Assembly: GCF_026151205.1 (NCBI RefSeq)
Contig: NC_087076.1
Coordinates: 13,129,675 to 13,193,674, forward strand
Source of the DNA: Bolinopsis microptera
Taxonomy: Eukaryota > Ctenophora > Tentaculata > Lobata > Bolinopsidae
Direction of reading: 5' to 3'
Length of the DNA stretch: 64,000 nt
Notes under the pieces: generated by a model
Databases searched by the model: none
What the model was told of the DNA's origin: nothing
Seen by the model: only the letters and a program-made list of their open reading frames with translations
Shown: piece by piece, positions 42,117 to 53,232 of the stretch
How positions within the stretch are numbered: position 1 is the first letter of the stretch
Layout: each line of letters opens with the position of its first letter
Made by a program: the position numbers and the translations under genes

Positions 42117-42749
42117 ATGTACCTCTACACTTATAGGAATGGCAAAATATACTTTTCGGATTCAGTAAAGACGTGTCTACTTCAACTTGGTGTTAAAACT
42201 CCAGTAAAGAGAAGAAACTGCCAAGAATGGAGGGAACTGTTAATAAAACTAGGGATTCTAGATCCCGATGAGAAAGTAATTGCAGCAGCACAAAAATTTT
42301 GTAGAAAATATAGATATAACCTAAAGAAACCTGACAACGTAGGAGCAGTAGTATTAGTAGAAGTATTGTCAATAGTAGTAATAATGGTATCCATGACAGA
42401 TCTGACAATATCCGTGTATGAACAGAAATTATTAATTATAATAGCGGCATTGCTCGTGATTCTCGGGTTGGTGCTCTACCCTGTGCTAAAATGGTATTAT
42501 TTTTATTTTTACTATTTCTTTTTCAATCTAATTTGCATATTCAAAATTGTTCAATGATTTTGACTTTTTCGACTTTTTTTAATAACTGTAACATATGACC
42601 TTACATAAATTTCTTTTAATACCAGCAAAGTCATAATTCTCCTCTTTATTCACAGCATCATAGGATTACTGTGTAAGCACTTCAGGGGCAGGGAGGCTGT
42701 TTACGAGCAACCAATGCAGCTCGTCCCACTACAAGAGGTGTGGGTATAG
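42117..42749 (+). CDS. Fused two-helix membrane protein (array copy 3)
   Basis: Exons 42117-42493 and 42656-42749. The tail-anchored ORF and the spliced membrane-protein ORF are one reading frame here: GATCTGACAATATCC replaces GATCATGACAATATCC, a one-base loss that removes the stop of the first and the ATG of the second. The product has a basic soluble domain, a first hydrophobic segment (GAVVLVEVLSIVVIMV), a short loop (TDLTISVYEQK), a second helix and a shortened tail ending LQEVWV. This may be the ancestral arrangement or a secondary fusion. Confidence 0.55.
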
Positions 42750-43120
42750 AAGAAAATTGTAGTTTATCATGTTTGTTTGTTTGGGGACATCATATGATAC
42801 ATAACAATATACATTTATTTGATATACATGAAAATGAGATTTGAAAATTATGATATTGTAACATTTACCGTTTATTCATACTGTTCATTATTATTAACTT
42901 CAACTTGGCGTTAAAACTCCAGTAAAGAGAAGAAACTGCCAAGAATGGAGGGAACTGTTAATCAAACTAGGGATTCTAGATCCCGATGAGAAAGTAATTG
43001 CAGCAGCACAAAAATTTTGTAGAAAATATAGATATAACCTAAAGAAACCTGACAAAGTAAGAGCAGTAGTATTAGTAGAAGTATTGTCAATAGTAATAAT
43101 AATGGTATCCATGACAGATC

Positions 43121-43510
43121 ATGACAATATCCGTGTATGAACAGAAATTATTAATTATTATAGCGGCACTGCTCGTGATGCTAAGGTTGGTGCTCTACCC
43201 TGTGCTAAAATGGTATTATTTTTATTTTTACTATTTTTTTTTCAATCTAATTTGCATATTCAAAATTGTTCAATGATTTTGACTTTTTCGACTTTTTTTA
43301 ATAACTGTAACATATAACCTTACATAAATTTCTTTTAATACCAGCAAAGTCATAATTCTCCTCTTTATTCACAGCATCATAGGATTACTGTGTAAGCACT
43401 TCAGGGGCAGGGAGGCTGTTTACGAGCAACCAATGCAGCTCATCCCCCAACCAATGCAGCCCGTTTACGAGGTACCAATGCTCGTCCCACTACAAGAGGT
43501 GTGGGTATAG
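43121..43510 (+). CDS. Spliced membrane protein, copy 4 (75 aa)
   Basis: Exons 43121-43212 and 43375-43510, with the same length and phase as copy 1. It follows a 5'-truncated tail-anchored ORF, with the same 20-base ATG/TGA overlap. Confidence 0.55.
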
Positions 43511-43725
43511 AAGAAAATTGTAATTTATCATGTTTGTTTGTTTGGGGACATCATATGATACATAACAATATACATTTATTTGATATACATGAAAATGAGA
43601 TTTGAAAATTATGATTATATTGTAACATTTACCGTTTATTCATACTGTTCATTATTATTAACTTCAACTTGGCGTTAAAACTCCAGTAATGAGAAGAAAC
43701 TGCCAAGAATGGAGGGAACTGTTAA

Positions 43726-45103
43726 GGGGGGGGGGGGGGGGGGGTTCACCCTGAATTTTTTGTGAAACTTGGTTTCGAGATAGCATTTGACCAACAAACT
43801 AGGACCGGTGACCGATCTTTTGAGGGGGTCCCGGACCCCAACCGCCAAACGGTGCCCGCGGGGCAGCCACGCCCATATTTGGTCCAAATCAGGCCCAATT
43901 TAGCCAAATACCCTGAACATGCCCAAAACCCAGATTTCAGGTGCTCTACTTGTAGCTAGTGATTCCCTGAACTCGTATATGAATTTTCATCAAGATTAGA
44001 CAAAAAATGACTGAGTTATGAGCTAAAAACTATATGCCCATATTTGGGCATACGCACTAAATTTGATCGAGTTTGGCCCATAAATATGTTAAATATCAAT
44101 ATTTTTGAATGAAACCAACTTAATATGAAAGGTAAGCCTAAACTACACATTCTCTAAGATTATCAGCTCAATATCTACCTAACTGTGGATTCTGTGTTCA
44201 AATAATCGCAAAAAATGAACAAAATCGCCCATATCTCAGTTCGCGATATTTGCAAAACTGACTTCGCTCAAAACAATAGAACTCAATAGGGTTTCAATAT
44301 TTTTTCATGAATTTTTCAGAATAAACGTAGAATCGCCTTATGACCTTAAGTTTTGTATTAGAATTTTGAGTTAGGCCTTTAAAAAAATTTGGCGGCCAAA
44401 TTCTGAAATTTGCCGGGCATTTTTCAGAATTTGGCCGCTAAATTTTTTTAAAGGCCTAACTCAAAATTCTAATAAAAAACTTAAGGTCATGAGGCGATTC
44501 TACGTCGATTCTGAAAAATTCATGAAAAAATATTGAAACCCTATTGAGTTCTATTGTTTTGAGCGAAGTCAGTTTTGCAAATATCGCGAACTGAGATATG
44601 GGCGATTTTATTCATTTTTTGCAACTATTTGAACACAGAATCCACAGTTAGGTAGATATTGAGCTGATAATCATAGAGAATGTGTAGTATAGGCTTACCT
44701 TCCATATAAAGTTGGTTTCATTCAAAAATATTGATATTTGACCAATTTATGGGCCAAAATCGATCAAATTTGGTGCGTATGCCCAAATATGGTCATATGG
44801 TTTTTGGCTCATAACTCAGTCATTTTTTGTCCAATCTTGATGAAAATTCATATACGAGTTCAAGGGACCACTAGCTACAAGTAAAGCACCTGAAATCTGG
44901 GTTTTGGGCATGTTCAGGGTATTTGGCTAAATTGGGCCTGATTTGGACCAAATATGGGCGTGGCTGCCCCGCGGGCACCGTTTGGCGGTTGGGGTCTGGG
45001 ACCCCCTCAAAAGTTCGGTCACTGGTCCTAGTTTGTTGGTCAACTGCTATCTCGAAACTAAGTTTCACAAAAAAATCAGGGTGAACCCCCCCCCCCCCCC
45101 CCC
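43726..45103. mobile_element. Foldback transposon with poly-G/poly-C ends in a TTAA site
   Basis: 1378 bp, beginning with 19 G then TTCACCCTGA and ending with the inverse then 18 C. The two halves are inverted copies meeting near 44.41 kb (TTTGGCGGCC / GGCCGCTAAA). TTAA flanks both ends (43722-43725, 45104-45107). Other array copies show the empty site ...AACTGTTAATCAAACT, with TTAA once, so insertion is proven. The ~65-codon frames near each end (RTFEGVPDPNRQTVPAGQ) are mirror images of the repeat and not persuasive as genes. No transposase. Confidence 0.92.
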
Positions 45104-45715
45104 TTAATCAAACTAGGGATTCTAGATCCCGATGAGAAAGTAATTGCAGCAGCACAAACATTTTGTACAAACTATAGATATAACCTAAAGAAACCTGACA
45201 AAGTAGGAGCAGTAGTATTAGTAGCAGTATTGTCAATAGTAGTAATAATAGTACAATTTTATGTTATTACATCCGATCTATAAAATCAGACAAATTTAAG
45301 CACTGTAATTTTATTTAAAACTGGATAAATGCTTAAACATCGAATCACAAAGTATCTTTCGTCGAACAGAGATTTTATGACCTTGGAAAGTTACCACTAC
45401 CAGGACCAATAGAGTTGGGAAATGGACAATGATTTGTGGTATATAGGTATATTATGTTTATATGTCTTTCACTACTAAATTTACTTATATAATCATCCCA
45501 CACAGGTCTAAGCGGCAAGTTTCTTATCGAAGCATTAAGACAGAGTCGTGAGGTTGCATACAGCTACACCCTCATATAAGCTTGTACGGTCATGATTTAC
45601 ACGCTTGCAGACGTGATGAGAGAAGCAAGTGACATACTTCCCGAGCAAGAATAATATATTATTTAACACTAAATTTTAAATTACAATTTTATGCATAAGG
45701 GCCCGACGCCGACCA
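45104..45715 (+). repeat. Small-membrane-protein array, right end
   Basis: The rest of the truncated tail-anchored ORF (to about 45282, tail VQFYVITSDL), the noncoding block (45263-45508) and a mutated 30-codon ORF (45592, with the 5 bp loss and GC donor). Similarity stops near 45705, at GGGCCCGACGCC. Confidence 0.8.
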
Positions 45716-46061
45716 AACTATGACTTATATCATGAGTAAAATGTGACAGTTGTTTAGGAATTAGGCTCGAATACTCGTGACTCGAAAAAGTCATCACGGA
45801 AACAGTCACAGTATAACTATAGTTCACACTGTTTTATTACGAAGAAATTGCTGATTACTGACAGATTTTGAACGCTGGAATGATCCACCCATCACTTTAG
45901 CTAGCTAGAAGGTTTGACTACCTTAATATTAAGTGGGATTAGTCATTTGAAATTAAGTGAATTCCTTGACCTAGGACCCAAAACTTCAAATTTGAAATAT
46001 GAATCATTCAATAGATACTTTTTAAAACTTTCCATTTTCGATTTATAGAAGGACGATAATG

Positions 46062-46372
46062 AAGACGAGTAGGAACTTTACAAATCCAATGAGGAGCAGG
46101 AAATGGAGGACATGCTACTGCAGCTATTCTCTACTCAAGCTTCTTTGGGAGGGCTGATAAAGTCCGAGGGGCTAACTGGCTAAGTAGAACCTGAGCCAAT
46201 AGCAGAAAAACTTAAAGTTATCAACACAGCGATTCAGGTTTTTCACGACCAACTTAAGAGGGTGACCCACTCAAGTATGAAAAGTATTATGAATTCTCAC
46301 CTGAGTGGAGATAACTGCTCTTATCTTTGGAACAGGCTTTGGAAAGGCTGCAAAGAGAAAAGCACAATCAAT
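46062..46372 (+). pseudogene. Unrecognised coding-like fragment with one stop
   Basis: The frame ELYKSNEEQEMEDMLLQL ... stops at GGC TAA, then continues as EPIAEKLKVINTAIQVFHDQ and SSMKSIMNSHLSGDNCSYLW. Amino-acid composition looks protein-like, but I recognise no family. It may be an old exon or a degraded element gene. Confidence 0.3.
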
Positions 46373-46731
46373 GGTATCTTTCATATTATTTAATAATTGT
46401 TATTATTATTATTAATTATTGTACTGATTTTCTTTTAATATTTGGGGTGTCCAACCTTAATGAAGATAAGTAACACGGACACTGAGGCAACCAGGGTTGA
46501 CTTGATGTAGTTCGGTACAGAATAATTGGTGGGAGAGAATGGAATAGAGGAGTTATTACAGGAAGATCCAACAGCGTAAGAAACACATTCAATGTCGACA
46601 AAGATGATGAAAACGATAGCATTAATTGTGATAAGTTAAAGTTGAAAAAGTTCAACAGAAGCTGCAGTTACTCACTTCGAGCAGTGTAAATGAAGATTTT
46701 GGGACTGACAATTTGTTTTAAATTCCTGTAG

Positions 46732-46848
46732 GTGATAACACCAGGACATTTCGTGCACGGACCACGTACTGTAGTGCATGTTATTGATGAGAAAGTCGAT
46801 AAGATCAACGATCCCAGTGTGCTTTTAACTATTATTCGCATTTGTTGA
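46732..46848 (+). pseudogene. Exon-like fragment similar to the NERD/helicase genes
   Basis: After a CTGTAG acceptor-like site the frame reads VITPGHFVHGPRTVVHVID. The helicase copies at 15.7 and 19.5 kb have RPGHYIHGPKTIIYTLQ and RLGYYIHGPKTIIHTLQ. The shared PGH-x-x-HGP-x-T block, with flanking hydrophobic residues, suggests a distant, intron-containing relative. It stops after 38 codons, and no Walker motifs were found nearby. Confidence 0.4.
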
Positions 46849-47736
46849 TGTTACTAATGTTTCTCAGCTGAAATTTTCAGCAACTGCTGATATGGAAGAC
46901 CTATTTAAACAGGAAAAGCTAGTGGTATGTAATGATCGAGAGGTCAAATTTTGGTAGTTTAAGACCTTGTTTCCCTCGAAAAAACAACACCGTTTTTGAT
47001 TTCATGACATGACCCAAAAATATTATAATTCCTGCCCACCCCTAATTTAGCATTCAACCTGATATTTTTATACTATATATACAGAATATAAAGCGATTTT
47101 AAGGTGAATTCTATTTCGCCATTTTAGAAAGGTTAAAAACCAGCCAAGCATCATCGTTGGATAGCAATAAAAACTTTCAGAAGTTGATTTGGATAAGGAT
47201 GAGGTCCCGAAATTGAAAGTAAAGGGACAGATTTCATATTTAGATAGAGATATACTACAGTCGGTTAATCATCATTACAACTTATGAATTAAAGGTGCAC
47301 AAAATAATGAAAAAGATGTGAAAAATGTCTATTTTTCGGACAAAATTTGACGAAAAAACAGAAGGTAAAACATTTGAAGCTTTCTTGACGAAAGCTTCAA
47401 ATGGACCAGAAAAATTATACCATTATACCTCGAATCATTCCACAGTTAAAGATAGATAATAATATCATTATATCTCCTTTCATATTAAGAATGAATGGAA
47501 TGGGAAATCCCACAAGCAGTTCTTCTGCAGCCTTTGTTGCTGGAAGGGAAAGACAAATTCTGGCTTCCCCTGGAAAAACAGAGATTCAAACATTAGCCGC
47601 CATATTATATAGAAATATTGTACGCAGTTTAACACACAGAAAACTTTGAATGTTCTAAACAGTGAAGAGATTTTAGCCGAAGCCCTCTCGGTGAGCAGCT
47701 CTGGTCCGTCATAGTACTGCATGACGGACCAGGACC

Positions 47737-47880
47737 ATGCAGTCTGACTACTGCATGACGGACCAGGACCAGGCAGAAATAAACGCCGTGATGGCACCGT
47801 TTCCAGGGATACGTCCTTTCTGGTGTGATTTTCACGTTAAGCAGGCGTGGGACAAGAGGATTAACAATATATTCAAGCAA
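47737..47880 (+). pseudogene. MULE-type transposase fragment
   Basis: The frame MTDQDQAEINAVMAPFPG followed by PFWCDFHVKQAWDKRI matches the core of MULE transposase domains (T-D-x-D-x-A ... FP ... C-x-FH-x-x-x-A-W), also found in ZSWIM-type genes. Frames before it contain stops (47.15-47.7 kb). Only this short block is recognisable. Confidence 0.6.
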
Positions 47881-48073
47881 AAAATCTTGATAATACTATA
47901 CTTCCTGGTACTTATTAGCAATAAAATAGTTGAGGAATGTAGGTCCATAATTAATGATAATGTAGTTAAGTGTGTGTGTGTGTCGTGGTTATAAAGAATT
48001 GTTCATGTTGCCCAAGTTAAATATCATAATATCTGCAAAAAATTCAAGTGCAAGGCCAATTCTTATAAAACCA

Positions 48074-48790
48074 ATGGTTTTTGACGGACAAGAGATGTAG
48101 ATGAGATTCTGGTCCATTTCGAACTAAATTCTAATATCTTTATATCAAATCCATCATCTTTCTTCTTGATCTCTCATGATTTCTTTTCTTTCATTTATGG
48201 AATAATTTGTTTCTTTTCTTAGTTGTATCATCTCTTTTTTTTTCATTTTTCTTTCATAATTATTTGTCCTAGCCACTAAAATTTGTTATTAATTACAAAT
48301 CTACCTATTTTAGTATTTTAACCTGATCAGTTTTTAAAAAAATGAATTTATGAAACATTTGACAATCAAATATTTGTACACAAAGAAAACAAAATACATG
48401 GGATCGGGGATCAGCTTTACCAATTCAATGTCTATTCCAACGTCCTCAGTGCTACTACTTTAAAGACTATAGCAACATGATAAACATTATCATTCATTTA
48501 TTATTATTGTTATTTATAATGTCATAACATATTTTGATAAATCACTAAGTATATAACTAGAATATGATAATTAAAGGTTAGTCTTTTTAAACCTTGATGA
48601 GGTGCTGTAGCAAACGGATCCAGAGCAATTAAGATTATCTGAATATCAGAGGATATAAGACAATGTAGTTTGGGGGCGAAATGTTCAACTTCAATATGTT
48701 CTCCAAGGACCTCAGCACTGCTATTGTTAAGAAGAAGCGACAAGACAGATTTTATTATAAACAATTAAATTTATTCATTTAAAATTATCT
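48074..48790 (+). repeat. Dispersed repeat family D, copy 1
   Basis: It starts near AACCAATGGTTTTTGACGGA and includes GATCGGGGATCAGC ... CCAACGTCCTCAG and GTTCAACTTCAATATGTTCTC. The same blocks, in the same order, occur at 51199-52080, in part at 53605-53880, and at 58995-59750. It is followed, as at 52.18 kb, by TTAATCTAAAAGCGTAC. Confidence 0.7.
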
Positions 48791-49032
48791 TAAGTCCAAT
48801 TTTAACTTTAAAAGTTTTCCTGATCTCAGTTGATTAATAATTTGTTTGATTATTGTTAGGTATTAATCTAAAAGCGTACACTATCTAGGAACTGTGATCT
48901 ACGCCTATCTTGGATTGTAGAAAAAATATTAAAACAATAGTGGGAAGAGCTGTTACTGCAAAAGAGGCAGTTGTAATTTGAATATCTTTCATATTTCAAC
49001 TTTTAAATTGATAGTAATTATTTTAAAACAGG

Positions 49033-49869
49033 TTGGACCATAATAATAATAATAATAATAATATCGACCGAACACAACACGAGGAAATCCGCAAGGAGAA
49101 GTGGACTGCTAAAGTGATGCACGGACAGTTCCCAAGGCAGATGATGGGTATAGCGGACCCGTTAACCTCTTGGAACTGGCTCACTCAACAAGACTTGAAG
49201 AAGGAGACAGAAGGATTGTTGATAGCAGCCCAAGACCAAGCACTTAGGACGAATTATGTGAAGCACAGGATTGACAAAACACCTGGCTCTTCTCCCCTCT
49301 GCAGACTCTGCAGAAATCATTACGAGACAATAGACCACATACTGAATGGGTGCCCAAAACTTTCACAGACAGAATATAAGTGTCGGCATGACAAAGTAGC
49401 TGCCGCATTGCACTGGAGTCTGTGCAAGGAATACGGCTTCCCACGCAGTAAAAGGTGGTACGAACACCGGGCAGAGAAGGTGCTGGAGAACGAAAAAGTC
49501 AAGATATTGTGGGACTTCCATGTCCAGTCGGACCACGTTATCGAACACTGCAGACCGGATCTCCTCCTGGTAGACAAGGTAACCAACGCAGCAACCATCA
49601 TTGACGTTGCAGTCCCAGGAGATACCCGGATCCTGGATAGAGAACAAGAAAAGATACTGAAATATCAAGACCTAAAAAGAGAAATTAAGAAGAACTGGAA
49701 TTTACGAAAGGTCACAATCGTCCCTGTGGTGATAGGCGCATTAGGAACTATCACCATTAACTTTCGTAAACACCTCGACGCAGTCCACTGCAATCTGAGC
49801 ATCTCTAATCTCCAGAAGACAGCTCTGCTAGGATCAGCCAGAATTCTCAGGATGGTCTTAGACATATGA
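49033..49869 (+). pseudogene. RLE-type non-LTR retrotransposon, C-terminal part
   Basis: Open from an AAT microsatellite to a stop at 49869, without a proper ATG, so 5'-truncated. The frame has KVMHGQFPRQMMG, then LLIAAQDQALRT, a CCHC motif (CRLC at ~90 ... H ... C at ~107), HWSLCKEYG, then RPDLLLVD and IIDVAVPGD (~174-197), the PD-(D/E)xK part of a restriction-like endonuclease. This is the C-terminal layout of R2/NeSL-like elements. Reverse transcriptase motifs are absent. Confidence 0.85.
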
Positions 49870-49959
49870 TATTATTGAGAGTATAATACACTGTAGATAC
49901 TCTATATTTAGTTTATTCTTCACTGGATACTGTAATAAACACTTTTTACCTGGTCCTCT

Positions 49960-50655
49960 TATTTCTCTTCCCTTGCTATGCAAGCCCTGTCTCTTGTTTA
50001 TACCATTTTTAACCCGTATATTGGGTAGACTGTGTATTTGTTATGTATTTTATATTTAATACAGTTTTGTGTACAAGTAATTATTGTTATTTAATGGACT
50101 AAGGGGTATACATGTGTTGGAGTTTTTCTCTTATTCTTCTTCTCTTGCTCTGCATGCCCTGATTCTTGTAGAAACATGATGTTTGTTTAAATATTGTATA
50201 TTCTTGTATTGATTGTGGTATTTTGTGGGTCAGATTCAGCAATACCCAATGGGTACTTGCTGAATCACTGTTTTATACACTCTGTAGCCAGTCCCTGTGT
50301 TCCGTCCCTTGCCCTGCAAGCCCTGTTTCTTGATTATATAGCATTTATTTATCGTGTATTACATTGTAGTATGTAATAAACATTTGTAGTAGTATAGGAT
50401 TGTTTGAATTTCTTTTTGCTAGGTTTTATAATATTTATTTGTATAATTTGTGATTGTTTCACCCGGTTTTCTTCCCTTGCGTAGCAAGCCCTGTCTCTTG
50501 TAAAAACAACCTCGAAAGATTTGTAGATACACATAGTCTCTACACCTTTACCCTCTGGTCCCTAGGGTCAGCTGATCCCGGGCCAGAGGGAAACTACCGA
50601 CTGCCAAGGTTTGACGCCTAGGCAGTCGAGACCTCTTATTGAGACCCTTTATAAT
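49960..50655 (+). repeat. Four ~167 bp repeats in the retrotransposon 3' region
   Basis: The motif CTTGCTATGCAAGCCCTGTC, with variants, recurs near 49974, 50147, 50311 and 50477 with TTTTATAC and ATTGT sequence between. The region ends near 50655 in ATAATAATAATAAC, the same triplet that precedes the truncated ORF at 49040, suggesting insertion into a TAA/ATA microsatellite. Confidence 0.65.
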
Positions 50656-51144
50656 AATAATAACAAAGTATTTATATCCCGCTCATATTAGCAACTAGTA
50701 ACCAAGAATGGTACTAGCTACTAATGTCAGAGCGGCTGTCCAAACAAAGATAAAACTTTAATAATTTAGAATTCTCCAAAAAAAATTCTCAATTTCCTTT
50801 AAACTGCTTATTAGTAACACTAACGTCTAAAAACTATATTATACGACAGACATGGTGGTACAATCAGACATCAGATGGAATAAACTATAAGAGAAAAATA
50901 ATAATCTCGACACATAATGGTTACCTTTATTTACTCAAAAGAATTTAATTAATTGAACTTCATTATACACTCTTCTTTATTTGTGGATCAAAACAACAAA
51001 CACAAACTGAGGCCTGCATCCCCGTCAATACCACACAATCATTTAATGATAGGTAGAAAAAGGTTGATTTCATTTTTTGTTGCTGGAATTTTATCACTCC
51101 CTGTCCAAATGGAGGGTTTAGCTGACGGGACAGTGGGGACAGAG

Positions 51145-51172
51145 CCCCCCCCCCCCCCCCCCCCCCCCCCCC
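51145..51172. repeat. 28 bp poly-C run
   Basis: An uninterrupted run of C after GGACAGTGGGGACAGAG. The other long G or C runs in the window mark transposon ends. Here I find no inverted partner and no target duplication, so it may be a solo or degraded end. Confidence 0.6.
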
Positions 51173-51198
51173 TTTTGCCAATTTGTATATAAAACCAA

Positions 51199-52080
51199 TG
51201 GTTTTTGTCAGACAGCAGACATGTAAATGAGCTTCTAGTACATTTCTTACAAAATTCTAATATATCTGTATATAATATTCATCATCTTTCTTCTTTTCAT
51301 TCGTTACAAAACGTTATGTTTCTTTTCTTAATTTTAGACTCTTTTTTTTTCATTTTTCTTTCATCATTATTTTTCTTAATCACTAAAACTTATTTCACCA
51401 AATCAGTCTTAAAATGAATTCATGAAACATTTGACAATCAAATAAGTACCACTAAATATATGTACGTGAAAGAAAAGAAGACACAGGATCGGAGGACAGC
51501 TATACCAATTTAATATGTATTCCAACGTCCTCAGCTAGCATACGCATTTAAAATAGCATGCTACCATTTAGAGCCAAATTTTAATTGGATAAATTATTTA
51601 TTCGGATGTATATTTATTGATTAATTGTGTAATAAATTGGTTATCTATAATAAAATGTCTTTTCCCAAGAAATGTTAAGAAGATAGCAACATGATAAAGA
51701 TTATCATTAATTGATTATTGTTTTTATTCATACTGCATATACCTAGAATATAATAGTGGAAGGTCAGCCTTAGAAGATCTTAGCTGATTTAAACCTTGGT
51801 GATATCCAAAGCAATTAAAATGATCTGAAGATCGGAGGACACCGCAAAAGAGATGAAGATTTGGTCAGTATACCAACTGAGTTTCTAAAAACAGAATCTT
51901 AGAATTCAATAACAAAAATATGTAGTTTGGGGGAGAACTGTTCAACTTTAACATATTCTCAAAGGAACTGAGCACTGCTACCGTTATGAAGAAAGTGACA
52001 AAACTGATGTTATTATTATTAACAATTAACTTTTTTTCACTTAAAAATATCTTTAATCCAGTACAGTTTTAACGTTAAAT
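51199..52080 (+). repeat. Dispersed repeat family D, copy 2
   Basis: The fullest copy of the family, beginning AACCAATGGTTTTTGTC. It ends with the block around GAACTGTTCAACTTTAACAT and leads, via TTAATCTAAAAGCGTAC at ~52180, into the exon-like frame at 52354. Confidence 0.7.
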
Positions 52081-52353
52081 ACATTCCTGATCTCAGTTGA
52101 TTGATCATTCGTTTGACTAATGTTTATTATTTAATTTTATTTATTTATTTTTTGCTCTTATTATTCAACCAGTAAAAGTGTTAATCTAAAAGCGTACTCT
52201 ATCTAGAAATCGTGCTCTGCGCTTATATTGGAATGCTTATAGCATATAGATGCAAGATTCCCTTGAACAATAGCAGAAAGAGCTGTTACCGATATCCTCC
52301 TAATATCCTTGACGTAATCTTTTCCATGGTCTCCTCCTACCTTTTTATTTGCA

Positions 52354-52468
52354 GGATGAGTTATAGGTGTTATGACTGCAAAGAAATCAAGGACGAGGAA
52401 GGACAGCTTCTACTGGAGCCACTGTACAGGAAGTGCCAGGACACTAAGGTGAATGATGCCCTGCTTAA
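52354..52468 (+). CDS. Exon-like frame with CxxC, interrupted by foldback
   Basis: After TTTGCAG the frame reads MSYRCYDCKEIKDEEGQLLL, then EPLYRKCQDTKVNDALLK, and is broken at TTAA by the foldback's poly-G. A paralogous stretch at 54700-54790 (QLLLEPLYRKCQ, VNDAMVKDLAHRFLN) shows the uninterrupted site GGTTAAAGACTT. The Cys pairs could bind zinc. Family unknown. Confidence 0.4.
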
Positions 52469-53232
52469 GGGGGGGGGGGGGGGGGTTCACCCTGATTTTT
52501 TTGTGAAACTTGGTTTCGAGATAGCAGCTGACCAACAAACTAGGACCAGTGACCGAACTTTTGAGGGGGTCCCGGACCCCAACCGCCAAACGGTGCCCGC
52601 GGGGCAGCCACGCCCATATTTGGTCCAAATTAGGCCCAATTTAGCCAAATACCCTGAACATGCCCAAAATCCAGATTTTAGGTGCTCTACTTGTAGCTAG
52701 TGGTCCCCTGAACTCGTATATGAATTTTCATCAAGATTGGACAAAAAATGACTGAGTTATGAGCCAAAAACCATATGCCCATATTTGGGCATACGCACCA
52801 AATTTGATCGATTTTGGCCCATAAATTGGTCAAATATCAATATTTTTGAATGAAACCAACTTTATATGGAAGGTAAGCCTATACTACACATTCTCTATGA
52901 TTATCAGCTCAGTATCTCACTAACTGTGGATTCTGTGTTTAAATAATCGCAAAAAATGAACAAAACCGCCCATATCTCAGTTCGCGATATTTGCAAAACT
53001 GATTTCACTCAAAACAATAGAACTCAATAGGGTTTCAATATTTTTACATGAAATTTTCAGAATCAACGTAGAATCGCATTTCGACCTTAAGTTTTGTATT
53101 GAAATTTTGAGTTAGGCCTTTAACAAAATTTGGCGGCCAAATTCCAAATTTTGCAATGCGAAATTCAGAATTTGGCCGCCAAATTTATGGGCCAAAATCG
53201 ATCAAATTTGGTGCGTGTGCCAAATTTGAACC
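52469..53232. mobile_element. Truncated second copy of the poly-G foldback
   Basis: It begins with 17 G then TTCACCCTGA, directly after TTAA, and matches the left arm of 43726-45103 for ~680 bp, then a short part of the right arm. It ends abruptly at CAAATTTGAACCTGCAG without poly-C. Comparison with 54740-54945 shows that the right arm and ~190 bp of flank were deleted together. Confidence 0.85.

Larger units (their letters stand above)
37878..43725 (+). repeat. Small-membrane-protein array, middle part
   Basis: Units repeat in the order spacer, 5'-truncated tail-anchored ORF, noncoding block, 30-codon ORF, Lys-rich ORF, tail-anchored ORF, spliced membrane protein. Truncated tail-anchored copies at 38026-38265 and 41157-41400 end in a different tail, VQFYVITSDL, running into the noncoding block (38250-38485, 41388-41632). 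Another truncated copy is at 42895-43140. The final one, from 43670, is broken by the foldback at 43726. A region of different sequence (about 39640-39840 and 40215-41010) separates two unit groups. Confidence 0.85.

Noticed and set aside
43762-45068. 65-codon frames at both ends of the foldback
   Set aside because: They are mirror images of the inverted arms, show no domain and no supported start or splice signal; the third copy at 52.5 kb only extends a neighbouring frame by chance.
48074-52080. Family D copies as LTRs of a retrotransposon
   Set aside because: They are in direct orientation, but no TG...CA ends, primer site or gag/pol lies between them.
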